A stretch of DNA of 64,000 bases. Source: Leishmania donovani. Taxonomy: Eukaryota > Euglenozoa > Kinetoplastea > Trypanosomatida > Trypanosomatidae. The translations under genes were made by a program, and so were the position numbers. The notes under the pieces are model-generated. The model did not search any database. It was not told where the DNA came from and saw nothing but the letters and a program-made list of their open reading frames with translations. Below are positions 56,401-64,000 of this stretch, one piece after another (position 1 is the first letter of the stretch; each line of letters starts with the position of its first letter). Where the stretch lies: the NCBI RefSeq assembly GCF_000227135.1, contig NC_018243.1:455372-519371 (forward strand), written 5' to 3'.

Positions 56401-57104
56401 CGCCGCTTCGTGTGCGCGGCCTGTGCGCTCCGCCTGGCCTGCACGTGCTGCTGGTATTCCTTGGCGGCTTGCGCGGAGTCGGTCTTGTCGTGTGAGTTGA
56501 TCTCCGTCCGAAAGGTGGCGTTGTGGTCCTCGCTGTCCAACGTGGCAATGTACGACGACGGTCGCGATGGCAGGCTGCTGCTGGCTGCCCGGGAACCCGT
56601 CGACTCCTGCCGATGCAGCACGTCTGGCATCAGTAACGGATCAAAGTGGTTCTCGGGTCGTTCTTTGTGCAGTCGTTCTAGGACCGCACTGTCGTGATTC
56701 CTGAAACCGTCCTTCACGCGCGGAGAGGCGCTGTCTGACGGATAGCGTCGGGGGCTTGGAATTCGTTTCATACGTCCGCTGGTCGGGGAGGCGCTTCTGA
56801 CGAGGGTGCTGTTGCCCTGATGAACCATTTCCGGCGACAGAGGCGGTGGTGGCAAGAGGGGGTTGTCGTCCTGCGTGTACACGCACTGCTGAAGACCGGG
56901 CTCCCCATTCCTGGTGCGGCCGCTGCTGGCTTTGCCAACGTCTGCCTCCCTGCGGCTGCTGCGGCGCGGCGAGGTCGACAGCCAGTTCTTCGGCGCGCGC
57001 CGCGTGCCCGCATGGGTGCTTGGCAAGGCCGAAACCCCGAGTGACGCTGCCCTGCTACCGTGCGACGACTCCCTGTTACGAGACGCAGACGCCCTGCACC
57101 CCAT
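50403..57104 (-). CDS. Giant N-terminally acylated protein B, paralogue of the 33482-39994 protein
   Basis: 2233 residues from the ATG at 57104. The N-terminus MGCRASAS fits the myristoylation signal well (Gly2, Ser6) with Cys3 for palmitoylation. The frame is open 156 codons further upstream, but that part translates UTR. It is basic and Ser-rich to about 400, then alternates ordered and disordered blocks. The ordered blocks are a beta-rich part at about 765-830 (VLVAFSVSSFSVSIDPF; YGGIMFVEA), a helical block at about 985-1020 (FLQKYAGIAPVLQ), a coiled coil at about 1600-1645, LLPHTAPQELDGVLLYLK (about 1650), WLPMLVAVW (about 1690) and GLVAGLLYHQYA (about 1725). The C-terminus has another heptad stretch (EVAALRERAGDIWEALRKS). 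These landmarks match the 2170-aa protein in order and nearly in position. Function is unknown; membrane attachment through the acylated N-terminus is inferred. Confidence 0.8.
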   Translation of the reverse strand: MGCRASASRNRESSHGSRAASLGVSALPSTHAGTRRAPKNWLSTSPRRSSRREADVGKASSGRTRNGEPGLQQCVYTQDDNPLLPPPPLSPEMVHQGNSTLVRSASPTSGRMKRIPSPRRYPSDSASPRVKDGFRNHDSAVLERLHKERPENHFDPLLMPDVLHRQESTGSRAASSSLPSRPSSYIATLDSEDHNATFRTEINSHDKTDSAQAAKEYQQHVQARRSAQAAHTKRRQLEEFDPVRPMDSFNVTHRGLLGRCWDRRGPELIPVSFVHAVEAALRAAEETHPASMTTSHPAGAETGRDEFTPVSPRVSLSPLSHASAHFSGFAGGSAPSQPIPCSPRGAGFGGRRVPRRSHWFSVGGVSCDTMCPPVNGSGLGSQAGASIVSSYCMNSGVSSPITAWPGASGPGFPLPTASPALNRAGAAVVRGKAKSFTATAASSPAVYGGAIDSLSNDGDSGAANPRQSLTAEQISALPMEKREQYYNDFLSRNPLFMGIKDCFAFRLSDGVSEDPTTKFLRKRNLEPAPGVVAMRWNRVEFFHTTLHTLIRAVAMTQGMTLNVGHAELLQQASGTGPRQPDMQHSRLSPSASTNHMLHVTGEDGGAIAEMLLRHSFSQYVLSYIENGSFSRGSGSLSNSFLSQSDKLRGAGDGSGSHLSNSLLSPPRNRAHRPDKNGSGEAGAFAAAKFPEDSVLALALCIPSSRLPSLMGALPPPQLSGVGRSSSYSASAAAPKTSRDGDGSPAASPGPSGAPHGAFTRAGSDGSVLVAFSVSSFSVSIDPFRWQEHRYIRYPIDMDDSKKSSRHTYGEGVVTDVMYGGIMFVEASSFTAVRELQTLLAGMTWTEGRTLSGVVGDVRKHLKVFQGNGNKVRQATSPQQQQAEEQNSHRYRICRRVGGRPMRDAVELQEISYYLDDVEVREEIVTLNRPIRSGDVTAARGAAAGPGGVAGSSVDCFESKHTCHGNSLAADPDVSPSFSRVASVWVTLPVIAAVLRTWALHLLSNPEFAQPIALFLQKYAGIAPVLQTTALGALHHDDDTPSEEVGDDVDYLFFEGGSPAVTVPAAAAVDATHPQPAPRIPKFNRFYASKPSTPLFTADEHHASHPGAASHSPANMHRSSNMALDEQGASGADGNQPSLKKPGEDTCVGLGTKSQSPEALKGEATHLADSVSSCCTASEAKSGGDRQSSHAPSSIDTEKDQCDSVRGKICGTKRKRVVGKPSGAANEGTEGAPRTLQCGSKGNKAEPNRATNRKSVSTRPATQCNSPLSPRSGTRPQSRRNDAGCDQGSPTSSSSFSFPSSPAATKAGTNDFQGNLSSLVTSSCNTPCLPGNRLHQSTFQNFSHSRLSRSTSAPSPLMPVAGGKGTLRTSVPPTPLLTAVSCVAALPTLSALTFDNAPVEAASAEPSVMASTVGPESSAAAVASGKKIGPDAVQEVSKVAFRSPHSPREPKTHLTMANSGVNSRGAETPLAHRDKVTAAPSTVSAAAAAPSLPLPLPPKAGRAKIIATPTNTTAPKGTSAATIVAMATKLRGVTATSTRRKAVGAVKRAPALVKHARMSVTHFVESEQRACDSPSSPGASVLSTGITVNSAETPTAYRATENEEEEMWHMAMLEVKAQQQELEELRQARRDAEDAAKQREDLLRSLNRILLPHTAPQELDGVLLYLKTAIYEPEDMPHGRLFLQQPSWLPMLVAVWTAPANRIRTVEIAAELTWVDIPRLGLVAGLLYHQYASGPLEELIIRADKLLGSPQTTATLPNNYGLYADLADKTAARPRKPRLLAGRSRKSKRGNNKGRSADANRGSSNLNFTTELDQMTSGFGPGCPPFVITPEEARDTLWLLLCSVAANMRVPTFRVVLRGLPTGEISAAASGSGAGRVRSHGRDRTPFTYLASFFAGAISRFRDEHDDTQLLLKSRSMVLDNFVVCPGSRLGSDRDMHSSAQRSDSSGLGTSTTHHNTAYDEGQLICTNGSLQLDEDGTAWSSSMSERKAGGTLRQTSSLVIMSLPAAASADMGEAARSPDRHRCNSNSTFAAVRPVAAPTPCTGEASAGVSISGGGDGAARAIEVVQTHQHRVQRHRAWVRNGNDVEERPFYELLVHRCDAVGEATTATENDTDDARFYAEPDPQQRLQEAVGQLGAPSRLWQSPPPSPPPRHLPGSGFARGLRTAEDEQVALQSEVAALRERAGDIWEALRKSVKHYNQLQMEAHHKVMKQNGGSQSPSSPPPQPPRQIVLEY

Positions 57105-58402
57105 CCTCGTTAGCCGATTCCGCTGCTCTGCTGCTTTGATGGTCTGCCACGTGTGAGCGAGCCCCGGAATACGTGTGTCTCTCTTCTTGCCGACACCACC
57201 GCGGTGACCTTCCAACAACACCGCGGGCAACGGGAGAGCGGCGCGGTGGTGGTAGATGACGGGGGTAGATAGCTTACGCGGAGGTGACGTGCGTGCACGT
57301 GTATGAAGTGGAGTGGTGCCGCAGAAATACGAAAGAGGAGTGCACAGCAGGGCTGCTGTTAATTTGTACGCGGCGAATGCCGTGATCGCCACGAAACTAA
57401 AGTAAAGCAAGCAATAAAGGGGTGGTGGCGGCCCACCCCGCCTCCTTCTCTCCTCCCTCTCTCCCTTTCGTGATTCGAAACGCCGGCGCGCAGCAGCGCA
57501 GCAGTCGAGTAACGCGCGGAAAGAAAAAAGCAAACAAGCAGCAGAGGAGAGGGAAACAACCGCGCCGTGCACCGTACTCCACCCCGCAACGGCTGCTGGT
57601 GGTGGTGGCGATGGTGATGGCGGGCGAGGGACAAGACAGTAGAGGCGTGCGTGGCTGTGGGTGGTTCACACTTCTTGCCGTCAACCACCAACACCACCCA
57701 CCACCCCCTTCGGGCGTCTCCCTAAGGGAGAGATGGTCTGGTGCAGGGGGTTGGCGGGACGAGAGGGAGGGGGAGTTGCTAGCGAGGGCGGGGGGGGGGC
57801 TGCGAGAGGATGCGAGGGCGCAGCACGCGGTGGGAAAAAAGAAGACGTGTAGAGAAACAAAACCACACAAAACCTGCGTTGCACACAAAATTCGATTGAG
57901 GGGCGACGCGCGCTGAGGTGGTGAACAAGAGAGATCGAGAGAGGTGGTGGTGGTGGTGGTGGGAAGGGGAGTGGTGGGTTACACATGCTGGCATGAGAAG
58001 ATGTGCGGGCACTGACAAGCGGATACGGTCGCGGCGCACACGCCCACAGACGCGTACACGCACACAAATCAATGCCCCGGGCCGGCGAAAGACTGCGCCC
58101 GTTTCACGTCCATACCCACAGAGAGAGAAGGAGGGAGAGACTTGCCTGCGCGCTCAAGTCTACCGAGCACTGTCGCCTTGGCCAGCATGGTAGTGGTGGC
58201 CGACACGCAAGGTGACAACGACATGAAGCGCGTCCACTGTCGCAGGGTGGCTTCGCGGTCGTTGCGCCTCACATCCTCTTGTTGGTTCGTTGACTCTGCG
58301 TGTGAGCGCGTGTGTGTGCGTGCCTGATTTTGAGGTCAAGGGAGAAGCGATGCACGTGGTGCCTCGGCCACCGTGCCAGCTCCCTCATGATGGTACAACT
58401 TT
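57105..58402. other. Intergenic spacer between the 2233-aa gene and the 99-aa gene
   Basis: No gene is supported. GGT/GGTGGT runs near 57598-57625 and 57944-57960 and a G run near 57791-57799 are present. The frames that cross it are compositionally biased. Confidence 0.6.
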
Positions 58403-58702
58403 TTAAAAGAGCAGCCATCGTCGTGCACGCACTGGATTCTCGGCAGCGGCCAGCTCCTTGACGGAGATGTTGGCAATGTCCTTCCCCACTAGCGGATCCG
58501 CGGTGCGCATTACCTGGGCGGCAACCTTGTCCTGGAACTCCTTCACAAAGACGTTGCCCTTCTTCCAGTACTCGGAATGGTATTTAACGCGCATCTGGAT
58601 CTCGTGCATTTCGCGAGCATCCATGCGCTTCGTCTTCGTGTAGATCATGAAGACCGGCACGGTGCTGACGCACACAAACAACCACGGAATCTGGATGCCC
58701 AT
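58403..58702 (-). CDS. Small single-span membrane protein, 99 aa, unknown
   Basis: The protein begins MGIQIPWLFVCVSTVPVFM, so residues 7-22 form one N-terminal membrane span. A basic stretch follows (YTKTKRMDAREMHEI) and then a charged helical soluble part ending in ARRWLLF. The shape fits a small accessory subunit of a mitochondrial inner-membrane complex, or another short membrane-anchored protein; I do not recognise the family. The ATG at 58702 is chosen because the 168 codons upstream translate repetitive leader, including a CA repeat. GC-rich codon use and a clean stop support real coding. Confidence 0.72.
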   Translation of the reverse strand: MGIQIPWLFVCVSTVPVFMIYTKTKRMDAREMHEIQMRVKYHSEYWKKGNVFVKEFQDKVAAQVMRTADPLVGKDIANISVKELAAAENPVRARRWLLF

Positions 58703-59278
58703 GACGAAGCGAGAGAGCGGTTGGGGAGATGGGGCAAAGGTTGGCCGCAAGTAGTTGCCTGAGGATGCGAGGAGCTGCTGCGACTTCACGGGGCCGGATC
58801 GCGCTGCGCCTCTTTCAGGGCGCGCCACAGATGCCGATGCAGTATATCGTTTTACTGCCGTCAGCGCACGAGCGGGAGAGACAGACAGAGGGCAATGTGA
58901 CACACACACACACTCGCAGAGCGTCGGTAGTGCGTTGAGAGCAGTCGGAGAGAGGGTGGGTGGAGAAGTGAGGAAGGGTAGTCCTGCTGTACTGACCAGG
59001 TTCTTTTTCGCGTGTGTGTGTGTGTGTAACAGCACATGATGTAAACGCATGCGAAGGATTGAACACAGATCGTCGCGCGCACGGGGCCACGGAAAGATGC
59101 AGAGGAATGTGCGAGCTTGAAGCGCGCACGGCGTCTCCTTCTCTTGTGCTTCTTTTTCTGGTGTCGATACTACACACAAGCCGAGCTTCGCAGTGTTGAG
59201 TCGCAAGAGACGAGGAGAATGGGTTCGTTCGACATCGCGTAACGCGTCCTCAATGCCCGTCCTTCTGCTCCACGGGCC
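58703..59278. other. Intergenic spacer between the 99-aa gene and the DGK-like gene
   Basis: No gene is supported. It contains a short CA repeat (58901-58912) and a GT repeat (59012-59027) about 100 bases apart. Confidence 0.6.
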
Positions 59279-61477
59279 TCACTGAACGACGCTGGCGCTG
59301 CGGCAGCGGATAAGCACCCGCGTCCCTGGCTGCGGGCGTACGTGGATGATCGTCGACTCGGTGATAGGCGGCATTGGCTCGCCGTCGATCTGCACGTTCA
59401 AGCTTGCGCGCACGCTGCTGTCGGACTCGATGCGGGACTCGTACTTCTCTTTCAGGTTCAGCTGCGTGTAGGCGGAGCACTGCCCACTCGGAAAGTGCAA
59501 ATCGTCGGGCGTGCAGAGAACAAAAACGAACATCTCGTCCGTCTGAATAAGCTTCGTGGAAGTGCTGAGCCCGATGCCCAGAGAGGTGTAGTGCAGCACG
59601 CCGCCCATCGTCTGCAGCTCGAAGGCGCAGTCGTTGATGGCCACCGGCTGAGGGGTCGGTGGTGTCGGAGGCGTTTCTACGGCAGCGCCGCTAGAGATGG
59701 TCGTGAGTGTTGGAGTCACCTTTCCGTTGCGGAGCGTGACCGGGCGGTAGTGCAGTTTGCCGCGCTTCGGATTCCACGGGTGAGTGCCGGCGGAGTAACA
59801 GTTCACGTTCGTCAGCACCAACGCCTTCGCCGTGGAGGGCAGCTGCAGTGCCACAAAGTCGCGTGTGCTACCCATACTTCTCGTCGCAGCGGCAGCGACG
59901 CCAACCCCGCTCAGCTGCGGACGCGGCACGCAGACCATTGGTATGATCTTGTATAGCTTTTTGCACCTGAGCGAGGCCCTGATCCCCATCACCCCGTACA
60001 CGGCCTTGTTCTGCGCGCGAGTACGGCACACCGTCGGGTGCGCGCGGCGGGTATCGTCAAATTTCTTCACCACGTAGGCGTCGAAGCCCACGCCCAGGTA
60101 GTTGATGACTCCGTACGTGGCGCACTGCCCGCTCGCGTGCACTTTGGCCCAGTCGACAAGGCACACCGCGTTTGCCACGTTTGTGGGCCGAGCGGCGCGG
60201 TTCCACAGCGGCGAGTGCAGGGCCCGGGCGCCTGCGGAGGCAGCGGCATGCTCCGAGGGCGCGACCCTGACCTTGGAGGGCGCGTTCGGGGCTGCCCCCT
60301 GTGTCGCCTCAGCCGCTGCTTGCGACGACTCGGACCGCACCGCTGCTTGCGCCACTCGCAGCGGCACCAGCGAGGCCTCCCACCGGTCGAAGCTCACGCA
60401 CGGGGCTGTCACGGCATCACACAAGGCCGTGGCCACCTGCGCGCCGGCGTCGACGCCGCATCCGCAAAGGGCGCAAAATCTACGCCAGTCGCTCCTACTG
60501 GATGCAAAGGCATAGCCGAAGCCCACACAGTTGCTGTAGTCGTTTCCAGTACCGAGTGGGAGCGGTGCGAGGGCAGGCATCGTGAAGTACGGATGCACCA
60601 GCTTATCGCGCAAGCTGGACGTGACGAAGGCAGAGTTCTCACGGTGCAGCTGCACCTGCTGCACCTGAGACGCGGTGAGGAAGGGCTGAAACTCGTCCTC
60701 TAGCTCGCGGCGCACGAGATCCAGTTGTGTCATGATAAACGACACGGTGCCGTCGCCGCCGCACACAACGACGGTGCCGCGCTGCTGACACGGTGGTCGG
60801 CCAAGGGTGTGATAGATGACGGCCTGCCGCTTGATGAGAAGACGTAGCGGGGCGGGGTTCATGAACACCTCCCCGCGCAGGGTCATGACACGCTTCGTGC
60901 CAAGCTCGTCGCGCAAGGCGCCGAGCACCACTTCCCCCACGCCCGTCTCACCAGAGCCGAGGTTTATGAGTGCCACCACGTAGTGGTATGTCGCCTCGAC
61001 GCCGCTGTCGTAGGAGCGTGTATACCAGTCGATGAGTTGCTGAGGCGACTGGGCTGGGGAGCCTGAAGCAACTGCTTTTGCCGGCGGATGAGCACCGCTA
61101 TCGCAGCGTTGAAAGGACTGCTGCGCCAGCTGCACAGGCGCGGCTGGTACGGACGGCACGGCGTTTTCGATTTCCACTACGGTGGCCCGCCCTCTGCATG
61201 ACCTTAATGCCCGCGCGAACGCTTTCCTAGGTGGGCTGTTACGTCCGTGTGGACCACCGGCATGAGGATCGAGGACGGAAGGATTCGCCGAGGGTACATC
61301 CGCAGCCGAGAAGAGTTCGCTGTCATTCTCGTCCAGTACATGCTCAAGGGCGAAGCTCGAGCTCGAGCTCGAGGAAACCTCGCTACCGTTGGTATTGCCG
61401 TTCTGGCACTCAGCAGCATGAGCTGAAGGCGCTGCTGACGAGGACTCGTGATCAGAGGGCTTCACCTCGTTGTTCAT
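59279..61477 (-). CDS. Diacylglycerol kinase-like lipid kinase
   Basis: 732 residues. The first 140 are Ser/Ala/Pro-rich. The kinase domain starts near 163 (YHYVVALINLGSG); the nucleotide-binding GGDGT lies at 240-244 within TVVVCGGDGTVSFIM. A second glycine motif, LAPLPLGTGNDYSNCVGFG, is at about 303-320. The DGK accessory domain begins near 456 (VINYLGVGFDAYVVKKF; RAQNKAVYGVMGIRASL). Such enzymes phosphorylate diacylglycerol to phosphatidic acid using ATP. No C1 zinc fingers, EF-hands or PH domain are visible, so membrane recruitment must differ from classical DGKs. Inserts separate the two glycine motifs (about 255-300) and the catalytic and accessory parts (about 375-450, Ala/Ser-rich). 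A ceramide or sphingosine kinase is less likely given the accessory domain. A pyrimidine tract ending in CTAG sits six bases upstream of the ATG at 61477. Confidence 0.92.
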   Translation of the reverse strand: MNNEVKPSDHESSSAAPSAHAAECQNGNTNGSEVSSSSSSSFALEHVLDENDSELFSAADVPSANPSVLDPHAGGPHGRNSPPRKAFARALRSCRGRATVVEIENAVPSVPAAPVQLAQQSFQRCDSGAHPPAKAVASGSPAQSPQQLIDWYTRSYDSGVEATYHYVVALINLGSGETGVGEVVLGALRDELGTKRVMTLRGEVFMNPAPLRLLIKRQAVIYHTLGRPPCQQRGTVVVCGGDGTVSFIMTQLDLVRRELEDEFQPFLTASQVQQVQLHRENSAFVTSSLRDKLVHPYFTMPALAPLPLGTGNDYSNCVGFGYAFASSRSDWRRFCALCGCGVDAGAQVATALCDAVTAPCVSFDRWEASLVPLRVAQAAVRSESSQAAAEATQGAAPNAPSKVRVAPSEHAAASAGARALHSPLWNRAARPTNVANAVCLVDWAKVHASGQCATYGVINYLGVGFDAYVVKKFDDTRRAHPTVCRTRAQNKAVYGVMGIRASLRCKKLYKIIPMVCVPRPQLSGVGVAAAATRSMGSTRDFVALQLPSTAKALVLTNVNCYSAGTHPWNPKRGKLHYRPVTLRNGKVTPTLTTISSGAAVETPPTPPTPQPVAINDCAFELQTMGGVLHYTSLGIGLSTSTKLIQTDEMFVFVLCTPDDLHFPSGQCSAYTQLNLKEKYESRIESDSSVRASLNVQIDGEPMPPITESTIIHVRPQPGTRVLIRCRSASVVQ

Positions 61478-61483
61478 GCTTCG

Positions 61484-61485
61484 CT
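61484..61485 (-). promoter_or_regulatory. Candidate spliced-leader acceptor for the DGK-like gene
   Basis: On the minus strand CACCTTCCTCCCCCTAG lies six bases before the ATG. The leader would be very short, so an acceptor further upstream may also be used. Confidence 0.3.
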
Positions 61486-62498
61486 AGGGGGAGGAAGGTG
61501 ACAGTGGTGCGTAGCGCCAAAGACAACTGGAGATCGCGTGAAGGGATGCGCGTGTACTTCGTTGGTGCACGCACAGTCCTCAAAGGCCACCTGCACGCCC
61601 ACACACGAGGAGGAGAGCGACGGGCAACGAGGACAACGGCGCCACCCCCCCTTTTCCTTCCCTTTGACAGCTGAGTTGGGGAAGAGAAGGACCCGATGCC
61701 GCTTCCGCCAAGTGCTGACCGCTGCTCCGCCTCCGAGCGCGCACAGAGACAGCCCTGCCAAAGCAGACTCCGCCACTCAGAGAGCCCCGCAGGCGCACAA
61801 GAAAGCGAGGAAGAGGGGTGGTGGTGGTGGTGGTTGGGGGGAGGGGGAGACCGATAGAATAAGTGGGAAGAGCAGCGGCTGCAACCCGTGCGAACGCGTC
61901 GACAACAACAGCAGCAGCAGCAGCAGCTCAGCTGCAGGTGAATGCTCCAGAGACGCGGTGGCGGCCACCTTCGCCCAACGCATGCAGCGGCAACAGTCAA
62001 ACCAGCAACGTGGACTGGAGGAAAGCAAGTCGGAGAGGGAGGAGGAGAGGGCGCGCACGTGTGCGTGTGTGTGTGCGTGGCTGAGACTACCCGCAACGTG
62101 CGTGCTACCGTTTCTTATTTTTTTTTGTCAGTGTTTCTGTATGCTGCAAGACTCGCGGCCAGCGACTGAGAATGAATGCGTGTGATCAGGCAGAAGGAGG
62201 TGTGGGGCGAGGGGGAGAGAGACTGAGCAGAGTCGCATGGACGTGCGCGCGACGCTGCGTGCTGCTCCTCGCTTCCAGGCGCTCGGGGAGCCATAAGGAA
62301 AAAGGTAAGGTAAAGCAGAGGGGCAACGATTGAAAAGGAGGGGGCGGTGGTGGCCGCAGTGTGTTTGATGTGGTCCGCCATCCGTTTTTCTCTCTCCTTG
62401 TGCGTGATGCACCAGACGCCGCTGCGACGCGACACGCGCTCTTGCATGCCATCATGTGTAATTAACGTTGTCAAACCTCTTTCAAACGCACGCCTACG

Positions 62499-62518
62499 CA
62501 CACACACACACACACACA
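62499..62518. repeat. CA repeat
   Basis: Ten CA units; a UG repeat in the transcript of the 417-aa gene. Confidence 0.9.
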
Positions 62519-62665
62519 AACGCAAGGGAATGACAAAGGACAACGTATGAAGAGAGAGGGGGTGGGGCGGGGAGTGCATCCACTCTTGCCGCTCCTCTCC
62601 TTGCCCTGGTGGTGGTGGTGAGGGTCATTGCTCGTCTCCTCTGCTACGACGCCCACCACGCCACT

Positions 62666-63919
62666 TCACTTCTCGCTGATTATGAGGAACAGACTCCACT
62701 CGCGGTGCCGGTTGCTCGGCTCCGACGTCACGCCCATCGACACATTCACGTGGGATATGGAGAGCATGTTCTCCAACCATCCAAGGTCCGCGAGCGCGTG
62801 CCATGCGTTGCGGGCGTAGCGCAGGCTTGCTTTCCCAGCCGGGAGCACGACGCGGGATAACTTGTGTCCCACTGGTAGCGTTGGTGACGTCGCAGGAGTG
62901 GTGAGCGTAGGGGTGGCAGAGAGCAGCGCAGGTCGACGCCGCACATCGGACACACTGCCTTGTGCGGCAGGGGTGTTCGCTGCGTTACCGCCACCGCAAC
63001 TACTGCCTGCGCCGCTGCTTGCAGATGACACCGATGCCAGCGTGTTCGTGAGAGCACCCTTGACACTGGTAAAGGCTGAAGTGATGGTTGACCCAGTGCT
63101 CTGCAAGTAGTGCCACGTGATAGGCAGAAGCCCTACGAGATCTTCCCGACTGCCGTCTGCGACGCCAGTAGGAGCGCCGCCACTGACGCTGCTCTGGTCA
63201 GAGCCGGCCACGCAGTCCTCTCCACTGCCCCCAATACCCTTACATGGTTCAGTTGCTTCTGCGTGATGGCGCCGTGAGCGCCAATCCGACAACCGCGCAA
63301 TGACAGGACCGTAGAGCGTGGGTGCCACGTCCGCAACCTCGACTCCGAGCGTCGTGCCGTTGGCCGAAGTCGCCAGCCGAACGGCAAACTCCGGCACCTG
63401 CGGCATGGGCCGCCAGCACACGCCCGCGTCCAGGGCCGTCTGGTGAAGCGTGACGAGGTTCACGCGGAGCCGAACACTCACGTCGAGGAACCCGAAAGTA
63501 GAGCTGACCGCGCAGCTCATGCGACGCAGCACATCAATGTGACCGGATAAGTGCATGCCGCGCCCCACTCGTGCACTCCAGCCCCAATACACATTCACGC
63601 CGCGAGGCTTGCGGTAGCGAAGCGCCAGCCCGACGCCCATTTTGATGTGGCGCGGCTTCCACCATGGCGTGGCGGAGCGCGCAGCGTCGTCGGCCACCTC
63701 GGACGCCGCGCGGTTCCAAAGCCACTCATCCGTCGTCTCTAGTGCGCACCGCTGATACCAGTAGAGCCACTCAGGCAGCGGCGCCCCGCCAGCGTTGTCG
63801 ACGGCAGCGGCGTCTGGTGGAACTGCGACGCCATATCGCGCTGCGTTGTGCGCGTGATCCGAGGCGGCGACCGTGCAAGCGGTGGGAGGACTTCTGTGCT
63901 TGTGCTGGGCGGACGACAT
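62666..63919 (-). CDS. 417-aa protein with beta-barrel-like strands, unknown
   Basis: Starts at the ATG at 63919 and is complete. About 60 residues of polar leader precede a Trp-rich segment (PLPEWLYWYQRC). From about 92 to 190 short strands alternate polar and apolar residues and are broken by turns: KMGVGLALRYRKP, VNVYWGWSARVG, MHLSGHIDVL, GFLDVSVRLRVNL and EFAVRLATSANG. This pattern suits an outer-membrane beta-barrel, possibly mitochondrial. A Ser/Gly/Thr-rich insert spans about 230-345, and the C-terminus returns to strand-like sequence ending REWSLFLIISEK, with a penultimate region rich in large hydrophobics as in barrel sorting signals. No enzyme motif is seen. The barrel assignment is inferred from pattern only. 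Confidence 0.7.
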   Translation of the reverse strand: MSSAQHKHRSPPTACTVAASDHAHNAARYGVAVPPDAAAVDNAGGAPLPEWLYWYQRCALETTDEWLWNRAASEVADDAARSATPWWKPRHIKMGVGLALRYRKPRGVNVYWGWSARVGRGMHLSGHIDVLRRMSCAVSSTFGFLDVSVRLRVNLVTLHQTALDAGVCWRPMPQVPEFAVRLATSANGTTLGVEVADVAPTLYGPVIARLSDWRSRRHHAEATEPCKGIGGSGEDCVAGSDQSSVSGGAPTGVADGSREDLVGLLPITWHYLQSTGSTITSAFTSVKGALTNTLASVSSASSGAGSSCGGGNAANTPAAQGSVSDVRRRPALLSATPTLTTPATSPTLPVGHKLSRVVLPAGKASLRYARNAWHALADLGWLENMLSISHVNVSMGVTSEPSNRHREWSLFLIISEK

Positions 63920-64000
63920 CGCCGGTGAGTGTCTGTCTGGCGGCGATGGAGTCGCATTAGGGGAGAACGAAATGCTCGCTACACCTGCGTTGCCTGGTGG

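Larger units (their letters stand above)
61478..62665. other. Intergenic spacer between the DGK-like gene and the 417-aa gene
   Basis: No gene is supported. In the transcribed sense it holds the 3' UTR of the 417-aa gene, with a UG repeat (CA at 62499-62518) about 150 bases past the stop and an A run (T at about 62117-62126) about 540 bases past it. Confidence 0.6.

Noticed and set aside
57105..57572. 156-codon in-frame extension upstream of the 2233-aa protein
   Set aside because: It translates pyrimidine-rich leader sequence, and the MGC acylation signal at 57104 makes a far better start.

Overview
The window looks like nuclear DNA of a trypanosomatid protist, most likely Leishmania or a close relative. 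The evidence is the GC-rich sequence, intronless genes all on one strand, 0.6-2.4 kb spacers full of TG/CA repeats and homopolymer runs, and pyrimidine tracts followed by AG just upstream of several start codons, as expected for spliced-leader trans-splicing. The species cannot be fixed by eye. There is no strand switch, tRNA, rRNA, CRISPR array or transposase. The whole window reads as part of one polycistronic unit transcribed from right to left.

In transcription order (right to left) the genes are: a 417-aa possible beta-barrel protein (62666-63919); a diacylglycerol kinase-like lipid kinase (59279-61477); a 99-aa single-span membrane protein (58403-58702); a giant N-terminally acylated protein of 2233 aa (50403-57104); a 1874-aa coiled-coil protein (44022-49646); an Sm/LSm-fold protein (42371-42814); a second giant acylated protein of 2170 aa, a divergent paralogue of the first (33482-39994); an 1814-aa probable mitochondrial protein (27101-32545); a 2201-aa cullin swollen by low-complexity insertions (18772-25377); a 1276-aa probable mitochondrial protein with four dsRBD-like repeats (13374-17204); a cyclophilin with altered active-site positions (11296-12396); an OSCA/TMEM63/CSC1-type channel (5521-9843); coatomer delta (2834-4444); ribosomal protein eL39 (1515-1670); and the start of a coiled-coil protein that runs off the left edge (1-557).

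The genes do not form a pathway, which is normal for a trypanosomatid cluster. They cover translation, COPI traffic, splicing, ubiquitin ligase scaffolding, lipid signalling, ion channels, mitochondrial RNA or ribosome work and kinetoplastid-specific giants. The most notable observations are the pair of giant acylated paralogues, the oversized cullin with an intact neddylation site, the four-repeat dsRBD-like protein, a perfect 11-bp hairpin in the 3' UTR of the channel gene, and an Sm protein with a long insert between its two Sm motifs.
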